The position numbers and the translations under genes were made by a program. A stretch of DNA of 64,000 nucleotides. Origin: Lota lota (lineage: Eukaryota > Chordata > Actinopteri > Gadiformes > Lotidae). Where the stretch lies: positions 2,310,454-2,374,453 of the forward strand of contig JACYXH010000812.1 of the NCBI GenBank assembly GCA_026745465.1, written 5' to 3'. Positions 47,406-61,310 of the stretch are shown piece after piece (positions within the stretch are counted from its first letter, which is position 1; each line of letters starts with the position of its first letter). The notes beneath the pieces are model-generated. The model did not search any database. It saw only the letters and a program-made list of their open reading frames with translations, and was not told where the DNA came from.

Positions 47406-47935
47406 CACAAATACATAGTTTCTTCAATATAAATCCCATGTTTACGTTATGGAGGATTCGGGCCTAGGAGAGACGCATTGTAAAATGATTGATGGCGGAC
47501 CAAACTGATTCAGCTCTAAAGATCAATGAACCAATGTACATATTTATCTTGATTTCGAGCAAGGATAATTATGATTGCGAGTTACCTTTAAAGGAATTTA
47601 TTTTGAGTATGTCTTTTTATCAAACATTGCCAAGGAAACGCAGGTGAAACCATTGAAAGCGCTCTCACACCCTCAACCTTGACTCGTTTCACGTGGGAAC
47701 TCGTGAAGGAACAGCTTTTTGTCTCTGATGGTGTTGAAAGGTGGTGTCTGAGTGGGGTTAGGTGGGTGTGTATGTGGGTAGGTTGAAAAGAGACGGAATG
47801 ATTCGAGCTCAGGGTATTCAATGAATTCTATTCCGTATCCACAAACTCCAATGTCATTCCTTTGAGAGCACAGGCAATTTGTTTTATAAGCACATAATTT
47901 CTAAATGCAAATAAGAACAAACAGCAATACTAACA

Positions 47936-48023
47936 CAGACACACACACACACACACATACACACACACAAACACACACACACACACACACACACTCTGTC
48001 TCTCGCTCACATTCACAATCACA

Positions 48024-48107
<84 letters not shown>
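47936..48107 (+). repeat. compound (CA)n tract
   Basis: CA tract, a short ctctgtctctcgctcacatt interruption, then a pure CA block of about 80 bp to 48,107. Confidence 0.96.
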
Positions 48108-48111
<4 letters not shown>

Positions 48112-48341
48112 ACTCACCTTACTCACCTCACTTACAACTTGTGTATACTTCTGCATCTAACAATACAAACATCATATATTTCCTCTCATGGTCCCTCATC
48201 ATCCCTGAAGGGGACAACCCACGGCTCTGCTAAGGCGGCCACGATGGCGTTTAGCAGCCTCCATGCCAATGTACTGTGACTTAATGCTACGTAGCGCCTT
48301 GTGGCTAGCCTCGTTGGCAGGGTGTTGTTGGAGATTGGCAT

Positions 48342-48370
48342 CCCCCCCCCCCCCCCCCCCCCCCCCCCCC
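48342..48370 (+). repeat. poly-C tract (29 bp)
   Basis: An uninterrupted C run. Confidence 0.9.
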
Positions 48371-51300
48371 ACCTGCTCAGATGGTCTTCTCCAGCCAGTG
48401 TCAAGCCTTCATCTCATCGGGTGGATGAGGTTAAGCCTCTAGCGGACATTTGTCACTGTCGTCGTTGATGATGAAGACAAGGAAGAGACCGCCCTCCCTG
48501 AACGGCCCTCGGCTGAGATTGTGTTGGCATTTTCATTTGACCCACCGCTGATACTCTCGTAATGAGAAGCGCATCCAAAAGCGTTGCTGTTTAAAATAGA
48601 ATGGGGATTTCAATTTCGGGATGCCCACATTGATATGCAAAAAAATGTCTTTAGTCAGACACACACAGTGTTTAGTCAGACACAACACAATTTTGGTATT
48701 GGCAATCAGGAGTAGAGCCTGACTGTTGTTTATGGATGAAAAGCAAATATGACAAAACATGCTAATGGTTAGGCCGAGGGAAGGCAGTTTTAATATCAAA
48801 GCAGCAAATTAATTTGATGTGGGCTGGGACTCAATTATAATTTTTTCCCTTTCTATTAAAAAGGTGATGAAATCAATCAAAGCTCTGCCATAATCGATCT
48901 GAGAAGCCCTGCTGGTGGTGGGATCTCCACACATGTTGTCATCTCAATTAGCGTGAGTTGGTATTTTTAAACACTTTTTTTTTTAAATATTCAACAATTA
49001 TTTATCCACGTCTCTTCTGCCGCAACGTCTTCCTTCATGCTGTAACAAGCTTTTTTGAAATTGAAAATCTCCCACTCTCACCTGACAGCCTGTGTCTTCA
49101 GGGAGCGTCTAAACAGGTTTTCTCCATTAGAGACTTTTTATTCAACAGTAAGATCTTTAGTCTTTAGTATGAAGGAATACCTGTAAAGGGGTTCTTAGCT
49201 ATCCCGTTTATACCAGACTAGTTTATTGGTCTTCCTTGCATGACCTAGTTGTCCTTCTTGAATCCACCACTGGAGTGACCCCCCTCACCTCATTCCACTC
49301 TGCGCTATGACCACCTGTCTTCTACTGTGACCTCAGAAAGTCCCCTTATAGAGAAAATGTCACTTTGTCTCTTCTTCTTATCTCTCTGCTCTGTGAATTA
49401 CATCTGAAATGCTTTTGATATTTTGTCTCCAAGCCACACGATAAACACTTGAGGAGAAAATCATTGTGACATATGGTTCCTATATTCCCACCCACTGCTC
49501 ATATGTGAATCTTTTTATTGACTGGAGTATACAATTCAAAAGATTCCCAAGTTAATATGGTTCTCTTGCAGTTGATATGATACACTATCGGATTTAGGTG
49601 GGGGTTTTCATTTGAGTTGCAACTCAATGTTGAAATATATCAGGTTATCTGATGGGTGCTGAAATATGCTATATACAGCTAACGACACAGCTGTGCAAGA
49701 GAGGCCCTGATTGGTCAGAATTGAGTGGGGAATGGTCTAAAATCAAATGAGCTCATACAAAGGAAGGCGTGCAGTCAACCAGAACAGATATTCTGGTTTA
49801 CTGGCTGACGAATGGCTCTGTCATTTCTAACAAATTACACTAAAACGATAGCTCTTAAATCTTACCTACGGAACCTTCTAATAGACATTGGGAAGTTTCT
49901 TCAAGCGCGTTGCCCTTATTCAAAGGTCTCTTTGAGCTATAAATTAAAGAAACGTTGACCTTCCTACCTTTCTGCCTCATAGCCATGCCTGCGCCACCCC
50001 CCTGCCCCCACCTCCCTATCCTTTCCCGCTCTGATCAACACTTATACTCTCCCTGGGAATACTGCGACTTCCAGGAAAGGCACAGAAAACAAAACAACAA
50101 AAACGGTACTTTTGGAATCCTTGTACTTTAGGAGCGACAGATACTTTAGGAGAGATATACAAGAGGATCGGGCACTACTTAGACTTGCACAGAAATCCTA
50201 GTGTCATATAGTTCAGAGCGTACACACCTGTCAGCATAGTCCCTAAGGAAGAAGGCTTTTGTGCTCATAATTCCCTCGTTCAACTCAAAATACGCAAACC
50301 GTGATTAGTCATCTTGTGAGAGGAAGTGCTGCAGTAATGCAGTATTTGTATTTTTTTACTCTGATTTCCAATCCGACACAGATCAGTTGCACCCAACATT
50401 AGCACCGTCAACCACTGTCTGTAAATGGTGACTCATCATCACACCAGTCTTCTGGGTCCTACCAGGCATTTCAGGAATGTCACCGTCAGCAGGACACATC
50501 ATTGGTCAACCCCTTTTTGTCAAAAGATTTTCCGGTAAGCATGTGTCCATCTGAGGTATTCTCAACCCAGCCCTCCATCTCTTCACATTGACATTATTGT
50601 AAGCTGACTTCACGATGACAAATCATATTTACTGCTCTGAAATGGCAGCACTGAAGTCACCCACAGTCAACTTTGAATGAGATGGTGGTTGAACATAAAG
50701 AACACATGTAAGGCAGCTTGTTGTTGTTGTTGAATACACACACCCAACAGGTGGCTGTTAAAGAATATGGATATTAGTGATTGTTCCTCTCGGTTCAGCT
50801 AAAACAAGAATCTGTAGGCTGGATTTTCATATGGCAGTAATTTTCTTTTAATTTTTCACCATGGAAGGAAGCAAATGAAATCCATTACGAAGCCCCCTGT
50901 CACCGCAAACGTTTCATTTTCTCCAGAGTCTCGGATGAAACCCACCTTATTGCTGCTTTTCTCTCTGCCTCCCCCACACCCGCACGTAATGAGAGAATAT
51001 TTCCCCTGAGTGAGAGAAGCAGATCCATGCTAGCTTTACTTTTGGCACTTTATTAAACAAATTAAAGAAACATACGCCTTTTTTCCCAATCAATAATCAC
51101 CTTCTTTTTTTAAATAGTGCATGCTGAAGGTTGCCACTGATCGTTAAAAGTGCAGCAACAGAGGGCGTCGGAATGAGACTTCAAATGATGGTTATATTGA
51201 ATTAGTCTCTGTTTAACCCTCCTGTGTGTGCTTCACTGCTCTCCAGCCGGGGATTCAGTTATTCTCGTTTGACTTGCAGTAATAGGAATATTTTAGCCTT

Positions 51301-51506
51301 GATTCCAGTGTAAGCAATAAACCCAAGCAATACGATGTCCAGGGGTGTTGTTTTAATAAACATAAAAAGAAAGGAAAGAACATGCTTCCAAAAAAGCCCC
51401 AAAATATTTTATTGAATGCTCTTAGTGATCTAACACTTGGGTTGGAGATTGTGCTCCTAGTCTGACATTTGTCTATTTATCTTTCACAGAGGATTGGGGG
51501 TGGGGT

Positions 51507-51544
<38 letters not shown>
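51507..51544 (+). repeat. poly-G tract (38 bp)
   Basis: The longest homopolymer in the window, preceded by GGGGGTGGGGT. Confidence 0.9.
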
Positions 51545-51545
<1 letters not shown>

Positions 51546-51714
51546 GTGGAGGAGAGGAAGAGAATGAATCAATCAGAAGCTTTAGAGAGGAGAAAGAGGC
51601 TCGGCTGCAGGGGTGATGGATGTGTTGTCTCCTGCAGTTACTAAGACTGAATGTAGAGCGTTCTCTAAGAGACAAACCCATAGATAGATGAGGTATATCG
51701 CTATAATGACAGAT

Positions 51715-51900
51715 GGGTATTTTAATGAGAGATGGATGGATTGATAAGATCGATATAATGAGAAATGAGTAGATTAGTGATAGATGGATGGATGGATGGA
51801 TGGATAAGATTGATATATTGAGAGATGGATGGATGGATGGATGGATTGATATGAGATGTAGGTATATATGATGATAGATAAGATATGATGCATAACATGA
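51715..51900 (+). repeat. GGAT / GATA tetranucleotide tracts
   Basis: Blocks of gatggatggatggatg and related gatagatgg strings over about 180 bp. Confidence 0.9.
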
Positions 51901-53370
51901 TATATACAGAGAGAGAGTGAGAGAGAAAGAGAGAGGGGTCTCAGGCCTTGTGTTCCTCCAGGAGTAGACTGTGAAGCTCTCTATAGACAGCAGGGGGTGT
52001 GCGGGGAGCATCACCCACACACCTGTTTTAAGTGTGACGCATCACCTGTAGCTGTGTTCCACCCACTCAAAATACATAAATAAATTAGTAAATGAAACAA
52101 TATTCAGTGGAGCAGATTCCCTTCAGAGAGTGACAGCCGGGACCGTCATTTGGCTTCGGAACAACATTAGTGAGTCGTTGTTTTCTTCATCGTTGTTGTT
52201 GTTGCTGTCTATACGTACGGACGACGATGTAGTTCCACGCGGTTATAAGGGCACAAACAACAACTTCCAGATGAATTATGGCTGCAATCATCATTAGGAA
52301 ACGAGAGTTGTTTTCATATCTCTCTGGTGCCAAACAGAGTGAGTCTGTTATCTGTAACACTCTGCAAACATGCCGACAAGTGTCTGGCAAGACTGAGCCT
52401 GCGGAACTCAGGAGGCTTTAAGTCATCTGAACTGCCCCTGTGATGAAGTGAAGCAAAATGTCACCGGCGTCATATTTCAAGCCAACATTCACTCCCTTTT
52501 TAGTTACTTTTCTTTAAGAAGTTTTAGTAAAAAATACTAAAAACGTCATCTTCTTGATTTTATAACTGCAATAAATATAAACAGAGAAATAATGAAAGAA
52601 AGGGGCAGGAGGGAGATGGCGCTGGACCTTCAATCTAATAAACCCAACCAGTTTTCTCTTGCAAGTCTGTGCCCATATGTCAACTGAATGCTGTGGCTGA
52701 TAGACTGCTTTATAAAGCAATATTTATTGGGCCCTAATGATCATACGAATAGTGACCATATACATTTCTTCATGGTCTCCAAACAAGTTTTATGTCCATT
52801 CCCTCACGTAAACGAATCATCATATAATCATCTGGTGATAACTTGTAGTAGTAAAAAAAATATAAATATTTGTCCAAAATGTTTGATAGCAGTAAAACCA
52901 CATTATTTATTTTCTTTGACCACCGACAGCCTCATCTTAAGTGAACCTTCAACAGAAAGGTTGCATCACTCTATTCATGAATACCACATAAAAGCGATGG
53001 TTATACAAATGGTAGGAGAAAGAAAATCAACCATTAGATCTTTTAAAATTTGAATATCAGGACATTGTGTAATAATAGACTCTGTGATGTTTTAATTACT
53101 GAGACGGGAAAGAAAATGGAAAAGTACATTTTCTTCTTCTGGTCTTCTCATCTACACGTGTTGCACCAACAAATGCACCTCTCACCTCCTCCGAGGGCTC
53201 CATATCCATCTGCTGTTACCAAGGCAACAATGGTCGTCGACCAGACTAAAAATCGACCATCAAAGAATTCTAAACTGAAACCCTGCCCCGCCCCCCCAAG
53301 ACACACAACACAACATAGAACTAGAGAGGTGGGCCTTGAGACGCCAAGGTTGTGGGTGTGAGGCGACTAT

Positions 53371-53371
53371 C

Positions 53372-53406
<35 letters not shown>

Positions 53407-53427
53407 GTGTGTGTGAGTGGGTGTGGG

Positions 53428-53463
<36 letters not shown>

Positions 53464-53680
53464 TGTGTGTATGTGTGTGTGTGTGTGGGGGTGTGGGCTT
53501 TTATGTGTGTATGTATGTGTGTGTGTCTGTGTGTGTGTCTGTGTGTGTGTGTTTGTGTGTATGTGTGTGTGTGTGGGTGTGTATGTATGTGTGTGTGAGT
53601 GGGTGTGGGTTTTTGTGTGTGTATGTGTGTGTGTGTCTGTGTGTGTGTGTTTGTGTGTGTATGTGTGTGTGTGTGTATGT
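53371..53680 (+). repeat. GT-rich tract with 184-bp higher-order duplication
   Basis: The distinctive string gagtgggtgtgggtttttgt occurs near 53,415 and again near 53,599, within otherwise GT-rich DNA, so a unit of about 184 bp was duplicated. Confidence 0.85.
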
Positions 53681-54353
53681 GAGAATTCAGACTGTACAGA
53701 GACAGCTCGTCACACGGCGTTGCAGTCATCCGCTCTAGTCACGGAGGAACTGTCATTTTTTCTTTTTTTTTTCAAAGGTGGAAAACAGGAACATTTCCCA
53801 AGGGAAGGATTGAAATATAGGAAGATAATTATTTCCTGGATACTGACCTGCTCTCCTCAGAGACAGATGTGAGAATGTGTGTGTGTGTGTGTGTGTGTAT
53901 GTGAATGTGTGTACGTCTTTGTGTGCTCACATTTGATTATTGCACAAATTGGCAGGCATTTCAAAACAACAAAGTAATAACATTAAAGAGGAGCGATTTA
54001 TCTAAACTCAACGCAAAATAAAATAAAGAAAACAGAGCCCAACAAAAATAATATTCATCAAAACCAACTCACTTCTGTACACGCCAAACCCTTGACAGAT
54101 GAAAGATGTGTGATGCATTGTGGGAATTCTACCACAGAGGGTGGAAGACATTAGGGGTGTGGATGGGCGGGGCTTGATGGGTGAAGGGTCATCCATCTTC
54201 CAGAGAGGTGGTCTGACACCTTCCTGTGACTGACTGTCATACATCTATCTCATCATTATGGAGCTGTTGGGCACTGGCACCCTATCAGCACACGTCAACG
54301 CTCACGCGCACCCACACACACACATAAGCACTTACACATGTACGCATGCAAAA

Positions 54354-54357
<4 letters not shown>

Positions 54358-54403
<46 letters not shown>
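54358..54403 (+). repeat. (CA)n microsatellite
   Basis: About 22 CA units. Confidence 0.95.
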
Positions 54404-54405
<2 letters not shown>

Positions 54406-54924
54406 TGTGCATCCTCTCAGGATCGGCTGTCTAGATAAGGGACTTTGTCTATAGTAAGAATAACTTGAAGGTCTCTTTTTTATCTGGATTCATACTTTTC
54501 TTTCAACATTTCTTATTAAGGACTGCTTATGTCCTGAATAAGTACAGGCAAGCCTATGAGCTAATTAAAGGAATACGCTGAGGGATCGTTCAATTTAACC
54601 AGTTAAGATACCTAATTTCTCCTGCCGTTTCCCGGTTCTCCTGATATAACGGAGGTTACTGATTAAAGAAATGCAAACCCAGAATGGGTACGAGCGATAC
54701 CAAAGGCTCAGTCTCAAAGCTAAACAAGATGACTGCTGAAGTGATTGCTTTTTCTCTCTTCTATGCCTCCGCCCATCTCCCCAGTGGTTGCTCAGGGCAC
54801 ATATCTGTTTCCAAAGCTACAGGACTACACATGCACTTCCCTCCCACCGGTCCACCGGAAAATACCTAATCTGACCCCTGGAGAAAATGGAAAACTGAGA
54901 AAGTGTTGCTAAGAATAGAAAAGG

Positions 54925-55063
<139 letters not shown>

Positions 55064-55384
55064 ATTTAAGCAATAGGCCCATCACAACATCACTTCCTGT
55101 TGGGCTGATCCGCTCTGTTTCTGGTTGGCTGCCCAGAGTAATCACCAGGTGCAGGGAAATCTTGTTATCCCCGAGTCCTGATCTCTGGGTACCGGGGCTG
55201 TGTCGCAATTGTTGGTTAGGGAGCACAGTCAAACCTTGACCCCGGCGCTAATTGGGTGTCGATCTGCGGGTGCTTGGTCGAGTGTGTGTTTGTGCGTTGT
55301 GTGTTTGTGTGTGTGTTAATGTTTGTGGCACATGTATAGATACAGATGACACCATGATTATTTTGCTGATGTATATAAATATAA

Positions 55385-55600
55385 CTATATATATAGATAG
55401 ATATAGTTGTAAATATATATAGGTATAAAGATAGTTCTAAATATAGATGTAGATGTAGATATAGTCATAAATATAGATATAGATATAGCTGTAGATGTAG
55501 ATATGGATATATGTGTAGATATTGATATAGTTGTAGATGTAGTTATAGGTATAGATATAGATATAGATATAGATATTGATATAGGTAGGTATAGATATAC
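55385..55600 (+). repeat. ATAGAT-type hexanucleotide minisatellite
   Basis: Degenerate repeats of atagatatagat and gtagatgtagat over about 215 bp. Confidence 0.9.
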
Positions 55601-55924
55601 AAAGTACAATATAGATATCACAGAGGCAAAGTATATGCGTGCTTATTAAAATATTTATTCCTGGCATATAGGTATTGTTTATTGCTGTAAAGGAAATGTC
55701 CATTGTTCTTCATCAGCACAGCCCAGTGAAAGGTTAATATAATTCATTACGGTGGAGAAGGCAATAACCAAGCTTAAAAACTTAATAAAGCACTTGGCTA
55801 TTAAACGCGGCCCTTTGGAGGTAAGCATCCAATGCAGGGATGATGATGGGTCCCATGTGCGTGCGCAAATGCATGTCTGGGTGTGTGTGGGTGTCTGGTG
55901 TGTGCATGTGCGCACGTCAGGCAT

Positions 55925-55927
<3 letters not shown>

Positions 55928-55965
<38 letters not shown>
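55928..55965 (+). repeat. (GT)n microsatellite
   Basis: About 18 GT units between two unique sequence blocks. Confidence 0.95.
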
Positions 55966-55966
<1 letters not shown>

Positions 55967-56118
55967 ATGCTTCTGCCACCCCTTGAGATTAGAGTGCAAT
56001 AAAATAGGATGACTGTATCCGGAACCCTCCAGAAAGAGCTCCAGATGCCCGACTTTCTGGAAATCAATCCGCTTGGTCAGGCCCCTTTAAGTATGGGCTT
56101 TAAGTGGGAGAGAGAGAC

Positions 56119-56161
<43 letters not shown>

Positions 56162-57029
56162 AAAGGAGAGACAATAGATAAATGGATGGGGAGTAAGAAT
56201 GAAAATAGAAAACCGAGGAGAGCACAGGAAGATATCCAGAGGGAAGATGAGATGAGATGTGTGTGTGAGAGAGAGAGAGAGAGAGACAGAGAGGGAAAAG
56301 GGAGAGCAAAGAAACTGAAGAATGAATGGGGCGGCAGGGACTGCCAGGGGAGTACAGCGAGAAATCAGATTATGCTAGCAAGTCGGCGGGCAAGATTAGA
56401 GCGAGAGGTGCTGCTTCTTAGCATTCCTGTGTGGCGAGAGGATGGGTCAATGAGCGGCGAGCACAGAGCGCCGTGTTTGTTCATAACACTGGTCTGACGC
56501 TGCTGGGATCCATCGAACAACGGGCTTTAAAAAAACGCCAATATCCGTCTGCTAGCTTAATAGCCTTTCCACACAAAGGTTAGCCCGCGCTGGAGAATTT
56601 GAGCCAAACAAAGAGATTCTTTATGTTTTTTCGGGCAGGCATCTTCCTGTGAAAGAATTTTTCTGATTTCCTTTACGCACGTCCACTTGGGGCTAATGAT
56701 GGAAAGGTCAGCCATCTCATCCATCAGTATTTTTGGAACGACGTGGCCTTTATGAAGATATTTGCGTGGTCAGACTTATCCATCGATGTTATAAGCAAAT
56801 GGACTGCATTTACTCATAAATAATAAGCATAGTCATAAAGCAAAACAATTTAAATCCATCAACTTCTGAATGGGACCATTACTTATAACTGGCAGCTAGG
56901 TTTTAGTAATTTTGTGGACATCTTTGTTACATTGCTTGTAACTTCCAGGCAGCGCTTCCATTAGAAAAATCTCTACTTCTGTTCATGTGAAACTGCGGAG
57001 AAAATGCCAGTAACTAGCTCCTTATAGAG

Positions 57030-59450
57030 CAGGGGTCGGGAACCTTTTTGGTTGGGAGAGCCATAAAAGCCAAATATTTCTAAATTTATTTCCTAATATT
57101 TAATTAAATTGAATTTTTTTAAGTATAACACATCTGAGCACTAAAAGCACTATATATAATAAATGTCTTTATCCTTCATAATAATATTGTTGTTATACTG
57201 TAGCTAAACAATAATAAATTAAATACATCTTACCATTAATGCGACTTGTGGTGCCGCATGGTTTTGCTGATGGCCTTGTAGTCTGGTTCGTAAGTGGTGA
57301 GGTTAAGCTTCATGCAGGCGTTGAGGCATCCGTCAGTTCAACGTGAGCGTAGGTTGGTCTTAATGTTTCTCAGATGCGAGAAAAAGACTGCTCACATGCA
57401 CATGTAAAGCCAAACATGGTCAATATGGCAATAGTCACATGCTGCATTGTGTGGTATGTGACTGGAAGCTGGTTCCATGTTTTCAGTATCAGCTGATCTT
57501 CAGGTTGAAGTTTTTTTTCATTTCTGTCCACTTGTGTTCACTCGCAAGCTCTGCACAAGTTTTTCCAGCTCTCTATTAAGTGACTTGAACTTGCTCACCC
57601 ACATGTCTGATGCCTTCAGGTCCGCAACTTCCAGCTCAAAGTCTCTGATGGAGACCCCGGGGATGCATATCAGGTCGACTTTGTCCACTGCACACTCGTG
57701 TGGATGAGTGATACATTTAAAAAGACCATCGTGCTCGCGAAATTCTCCAAAACGCCGTTTGAATGACTGCAGGAGATTGGACGTAAAGCCAGCTATCTGC
57801 TGGAGATCAAAATGTTGAGTGGGGTCACTTGCTACGCACGCATCTCTAAATTGTTGCAGTGTTTCAAAGTGCAGAAGACGACCTGCTTCAATGTCCCTGA
57901 TAATGAGTTCCAGCTTGCTTTCAAATGCAAACACTGCTTGTTGAATGGATAAGACTGTATTTCCAATACCTTGCATTCTTATATTGAGTTGGTTCAGATG
58001 GCCAGTTATGTCCACGAGAAAGTGAAACTGCAGGAGCCATTCGTTCGTTAGCTCAGGATGCTCCACGCCTTTCATTTCAAGAAAAGTCCGGATTTCACTC
58101 AGGACCACTCAGGACTCACTCAGCACCTTCCCCCATGACAACCAACACACATTGCCGTGTAAAAGCAGACCGGGATAATTACTCCCAGCTTCGTCTAACA
58201 GAGCTTTAAACTGGCGATCATTTAAAGCTCGGGCAACAATGAAGTTGACCACTCGAATGACCAGCGACATCACCTCACCAAGCTGCTCGCCACACGTTTG
58301 CGCACAAAGCGCCTCCTGGTGCAGAATGCAACGGAAACCTAGGTCTCTTCATGTTCACGAAGAAGTGCTACAAATCCTTTGTTCTTCCCCAACATGCAGG
58401 GTGCACCATCAGTACACACAGAAACAACTTTATCCATCGCTACATTGTTTTCTTTAGCAAACTCCATGAAAGACTTAAATAAATCCTCTCCTCTTGTTGT
58501 TCCCTTCATTGGCAAAACAGCAACCCTTTCCTCATGCAGTGTCACCTGCAGTTCTACTAAACTGAGCTACATGGCTAGCGTCTGTTAACTCATCTAAAGC
58601 GAGAGGAAAGTATGGCCCTGCGTTTATGTCCTTCATTTGCGTTTCCTCGACTTGGTTTGCCATCATGATGGTACGATCGTGAACAGTTGTTGCTGACAGA
58701 GGCATGTCATTTATTCGTTTGATTATCTTGTCTTTATTGGAGAAGTCATCAAACAAGCATGAATGTTTTGGCATACTCGCCATCTGTGAACGGCTTTCCA
58801 TTCTTGACTGTTGCCAAAGCACCAGCAAAGCTAGCCAAATTCCCGTCTTCTTGCTTGGTCCATCCACCGTGTTGCTGCCGACTGGATTGTACTCTATGCT
58901 GAAGCTCTTCGCAAGCCTTTTTCCTGCTATCCCCAGCTGGACATTTGGATGCTAATGAAGCATGGTGCGTATCGAAGTGCCGCTTTACATTTGACCGTTT
59001 CAGCGATGCAATTTTATCATTGCATATTAAACATACCGCAGATCCTGCTCTTTCCACAAAGGCAAATTCATCTGTCCACTCGGCCTGCAACGCACGATAA
59101 TCCTCATCTTTTTTTCTTTTCGCCATCTTTTCCATCTCAAGGGTTCGAAGCAGATCAATTAGCTGGCTAATGGCTACCTGACGAAAAGGGGGAGTTTATT
59201 TCACGACCCGTGGCGCTCCGCGTTATCCAATCAAAATAGATTTTTGGTGTTGGCAGATTAAAATCGATCAGAATATTTTATAAATGGAATTTTATTTTCA
59301 AAACGAATTTCTGTTATAAGGTTTACTTTAAAATGACACAGTATAATTATTTATTACCAGTTAATTATCGTGTAAAGAATTGTCTGCGAGCCATTTGCCG
59401 TCATCGAAAGAGCCGTAATTGGCTCGTGAGCCATAGGTTCCCGACCCCTG
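57030..59450 (-). mobile_element. hAT-Charlie DNA transposon, complete ends, inactivated
   Basis: Both ends carry the terminal inverted repeat CAGGGGTCGGGAACCT (57,030-57,045, and reverse complement at 59,435-59,450). The flanking 8-bp target duplication is ttatagag / ttctagag (7 of 8), and the right copy fits the Charlie preference nTCTAGAn. The 2,421-bp element encodes a minus-strand BED-finger transposase of the type fused into GTF2IRD2-like proteins. Frameshifts and stops break it, so it is not autonomous now. Ends and coding remains are still easy to read, so the insertion is not ancient. Confidence 0.93.
57241..59135 (-). pseudogene. hAT transposase (BED zinc finger), frameshifted
   Basis: Starts near 59,135 with MEKMAKRKKDEDYRAL. 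A BED zinc finger follows (VCLICNDKIAS...HFDTHH). The reading then passes between frames: 58,867-58,532 (TIMMANQVEETQMKDINAGP), 58,545-58,339 (VVSVCTDGAPCMLGKNKG), 58,108-57,518 (HFDLQQIAGFTSNLLQSFKR). It ends in the hAT dimerisation region (FGFTCACEQSFS near 57,380, and CMKLNLTTYEPDYKAIS near 57,270). At least four frame breaks or stops separate these blocks. The order matches intact Charlie-type transposases, so this is a decayed single gene and not several genes. Confidence 0.9.
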
Positions 59451-59590
59451 TTCTAGAGTGTATCGCTGGCGATGTTGATGTAGATCAACTACTTCTTGAA
59501 TTTCGTAATGCATTCTGTAACACAGGGTGCAAGGATAAGCTATCAGCCCCCATATGCATGTGCGAGCTCTCACAAACCTGAACACATACT

Positions 59591-59592
<2 letters not shown>

Positions 59593-59676
<84 letters not shown>
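59593..59676 (+). repeat. (CA)n microsatellite
   Basis: About 42 uninterrupted CA units, 135 bp beyond the hAT element's right end. Confidence 0.97.
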
Positions 59677-59680
<4 letters not shown>

Positions 59681-60115
59681 GTTCTTTCTTTATGCCAAGT
59701 AAATATTGCATGAGCCTGAAAAGGGAGACAGCTGAAAGGATTGTGGTATTTGTTGTAGGGAATATTTTTTTCTTACTCAACAAGAGTGCTTCCTTACAAT
59801 TTTGTGATCGCTAATGGACAATGAGATGTCAGTGTGGTCCTTGTTATGAATCACAACAATGGGATAATTTGCCATGCCAAGCAAGTTTAATTTAATGACA
59901 ATTTACCTTTCACATCATTATCAAGTCGATTGCTTTCAGTGGGCCTCTGTCTCTGGTGTATACACCTGCACACAGCCAAATAGCATGGCTGTTTGTTTTC
60001 ACACAGTAATTATGCTTACCGTACGCTAGAGAGTTAGCGAGATAGATGGAGACAGAGAGAGAGATGGAGGGCTGGACCAAAAGAGATATAAAGAGAGAGA
60101 GAAAGAGAGTGAGCG

Positions 60116-60197
60116 AGAGAGACGGAGACGGAGACGGAGACGGAGACGGAGACGGAGACGGAGACGGAGACGGAGACGGAGACGGAGACGGAGACAG
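60116..60197 (+). repeat. (GGAGAC)n hexanucleotide repeat
   Basis: About 12-13 near-perfect units flanked by GA-rich DNA. Confidence 0.97.
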
Positions 60198-61276
60198 AGA
60201 AATAGACATGGAATGATGGTGACGAAGAACAAGCCAGAGATTCTGGGAGTACATACACCATACTGGAGTCCATGTAGCCCAGTATTCATGGGCCCAAGTG
60301 ACTTTTGTCACTTCAACAGGACCACATAAGGTCCATCTGAATAGAGGGCCACATGTTGTCAAATCAATGCTCTCTCTATTGAACGTTTTGGACAATGGAC
60401 TCCCTCTAAGGCAAAAAGCCTGGCCTTCAAGCTTTCCCAGATTTTATTTAGTTTGCTGTCTCCCCTGACATACCACTCTGAGCTCTGTCTATCTCTTCAT
60501 TATTTCACGGTTGGCTCCTCCGTCTCTTCTATCTGCCCGTCTGAAGGCAGAAGAAGAAAATATAAACATGACTCCACTCAATACAGTATAAGTAATAGGT
60601 TTCACGTTGACTTGTTTGTACCCAATTCAGAGCAAGCACCATCGAAAACGTGTCTTTCCATCTCATTTTAGTCTTTTATTTCTTTTTAATGTGTACAGCC
60701 TGACTGCTACCTATTGCTCCTATACAGCTAGGGTCTGTTTCAACACGTTCAACATGCCCAAATCCAAAACGTGGACATTTGTTCATAAATCAGGGTTGAT
60801 AGTTATTAGTCATCAATCAAAGTTTGATAAAGAAACAATGTTATTTACTAGGATCCTGTGGTAATACAACAATAAAGTATTAAATCAGTTTGTAAAAGAA
60901 ACCAAATGGATCAAAGCCTCAGAGAAGGATGAGGAAACAAATCATATCACATAAGAACAAATCATTTACAAAAACACTATTTCCATAAGTCATTAGGGGC
61001 TGTACTGTATGAACACTCAGTTAAAAATAAAAACAGGACAGACAAAAGCAAAGCATCTCTCCGCTCATGACGACAACAACAACAATGTTCTGGAGGAATG
61101 AAAATAATAATAAAAAGAAAAACACATAAACAACAGGTTCGGTCAGGACCATTTCGTCGAGACATATATATAAGAGACTGGAGCAAGACAGTTGTGTTTG
61201 GCGGTGGGGCTCTGTTCCGGGAAATCTCCCTGCCCGTCTGAGCAGCCATGCTCCAACGGGCAGGAGAAACAGCGAG

Positions 61277-61277
<1 letters not shown>

Positions 61278-61310
<33 letters not shown>
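61278..61310 (+). repeat. poly-C tract (33 bp)
   Basis: An uninterrupted C run. Confidence 0.9.

Noticed and set aside
52187..52390. Short minus-strand frame starting MPDTCRHVCRV
   Set aside because: No homology recognised and no splice context; ends in a glutamine run from a repeated trinucleotide.
54008..54244. Minus-strand frame with an AGAA|gtgagt donor-like site
   Set aside because: An acceptor and donor can be drawn around it, but the peptide shows no recognisable domain and no neighbouring exon fits. Chance is more likely.
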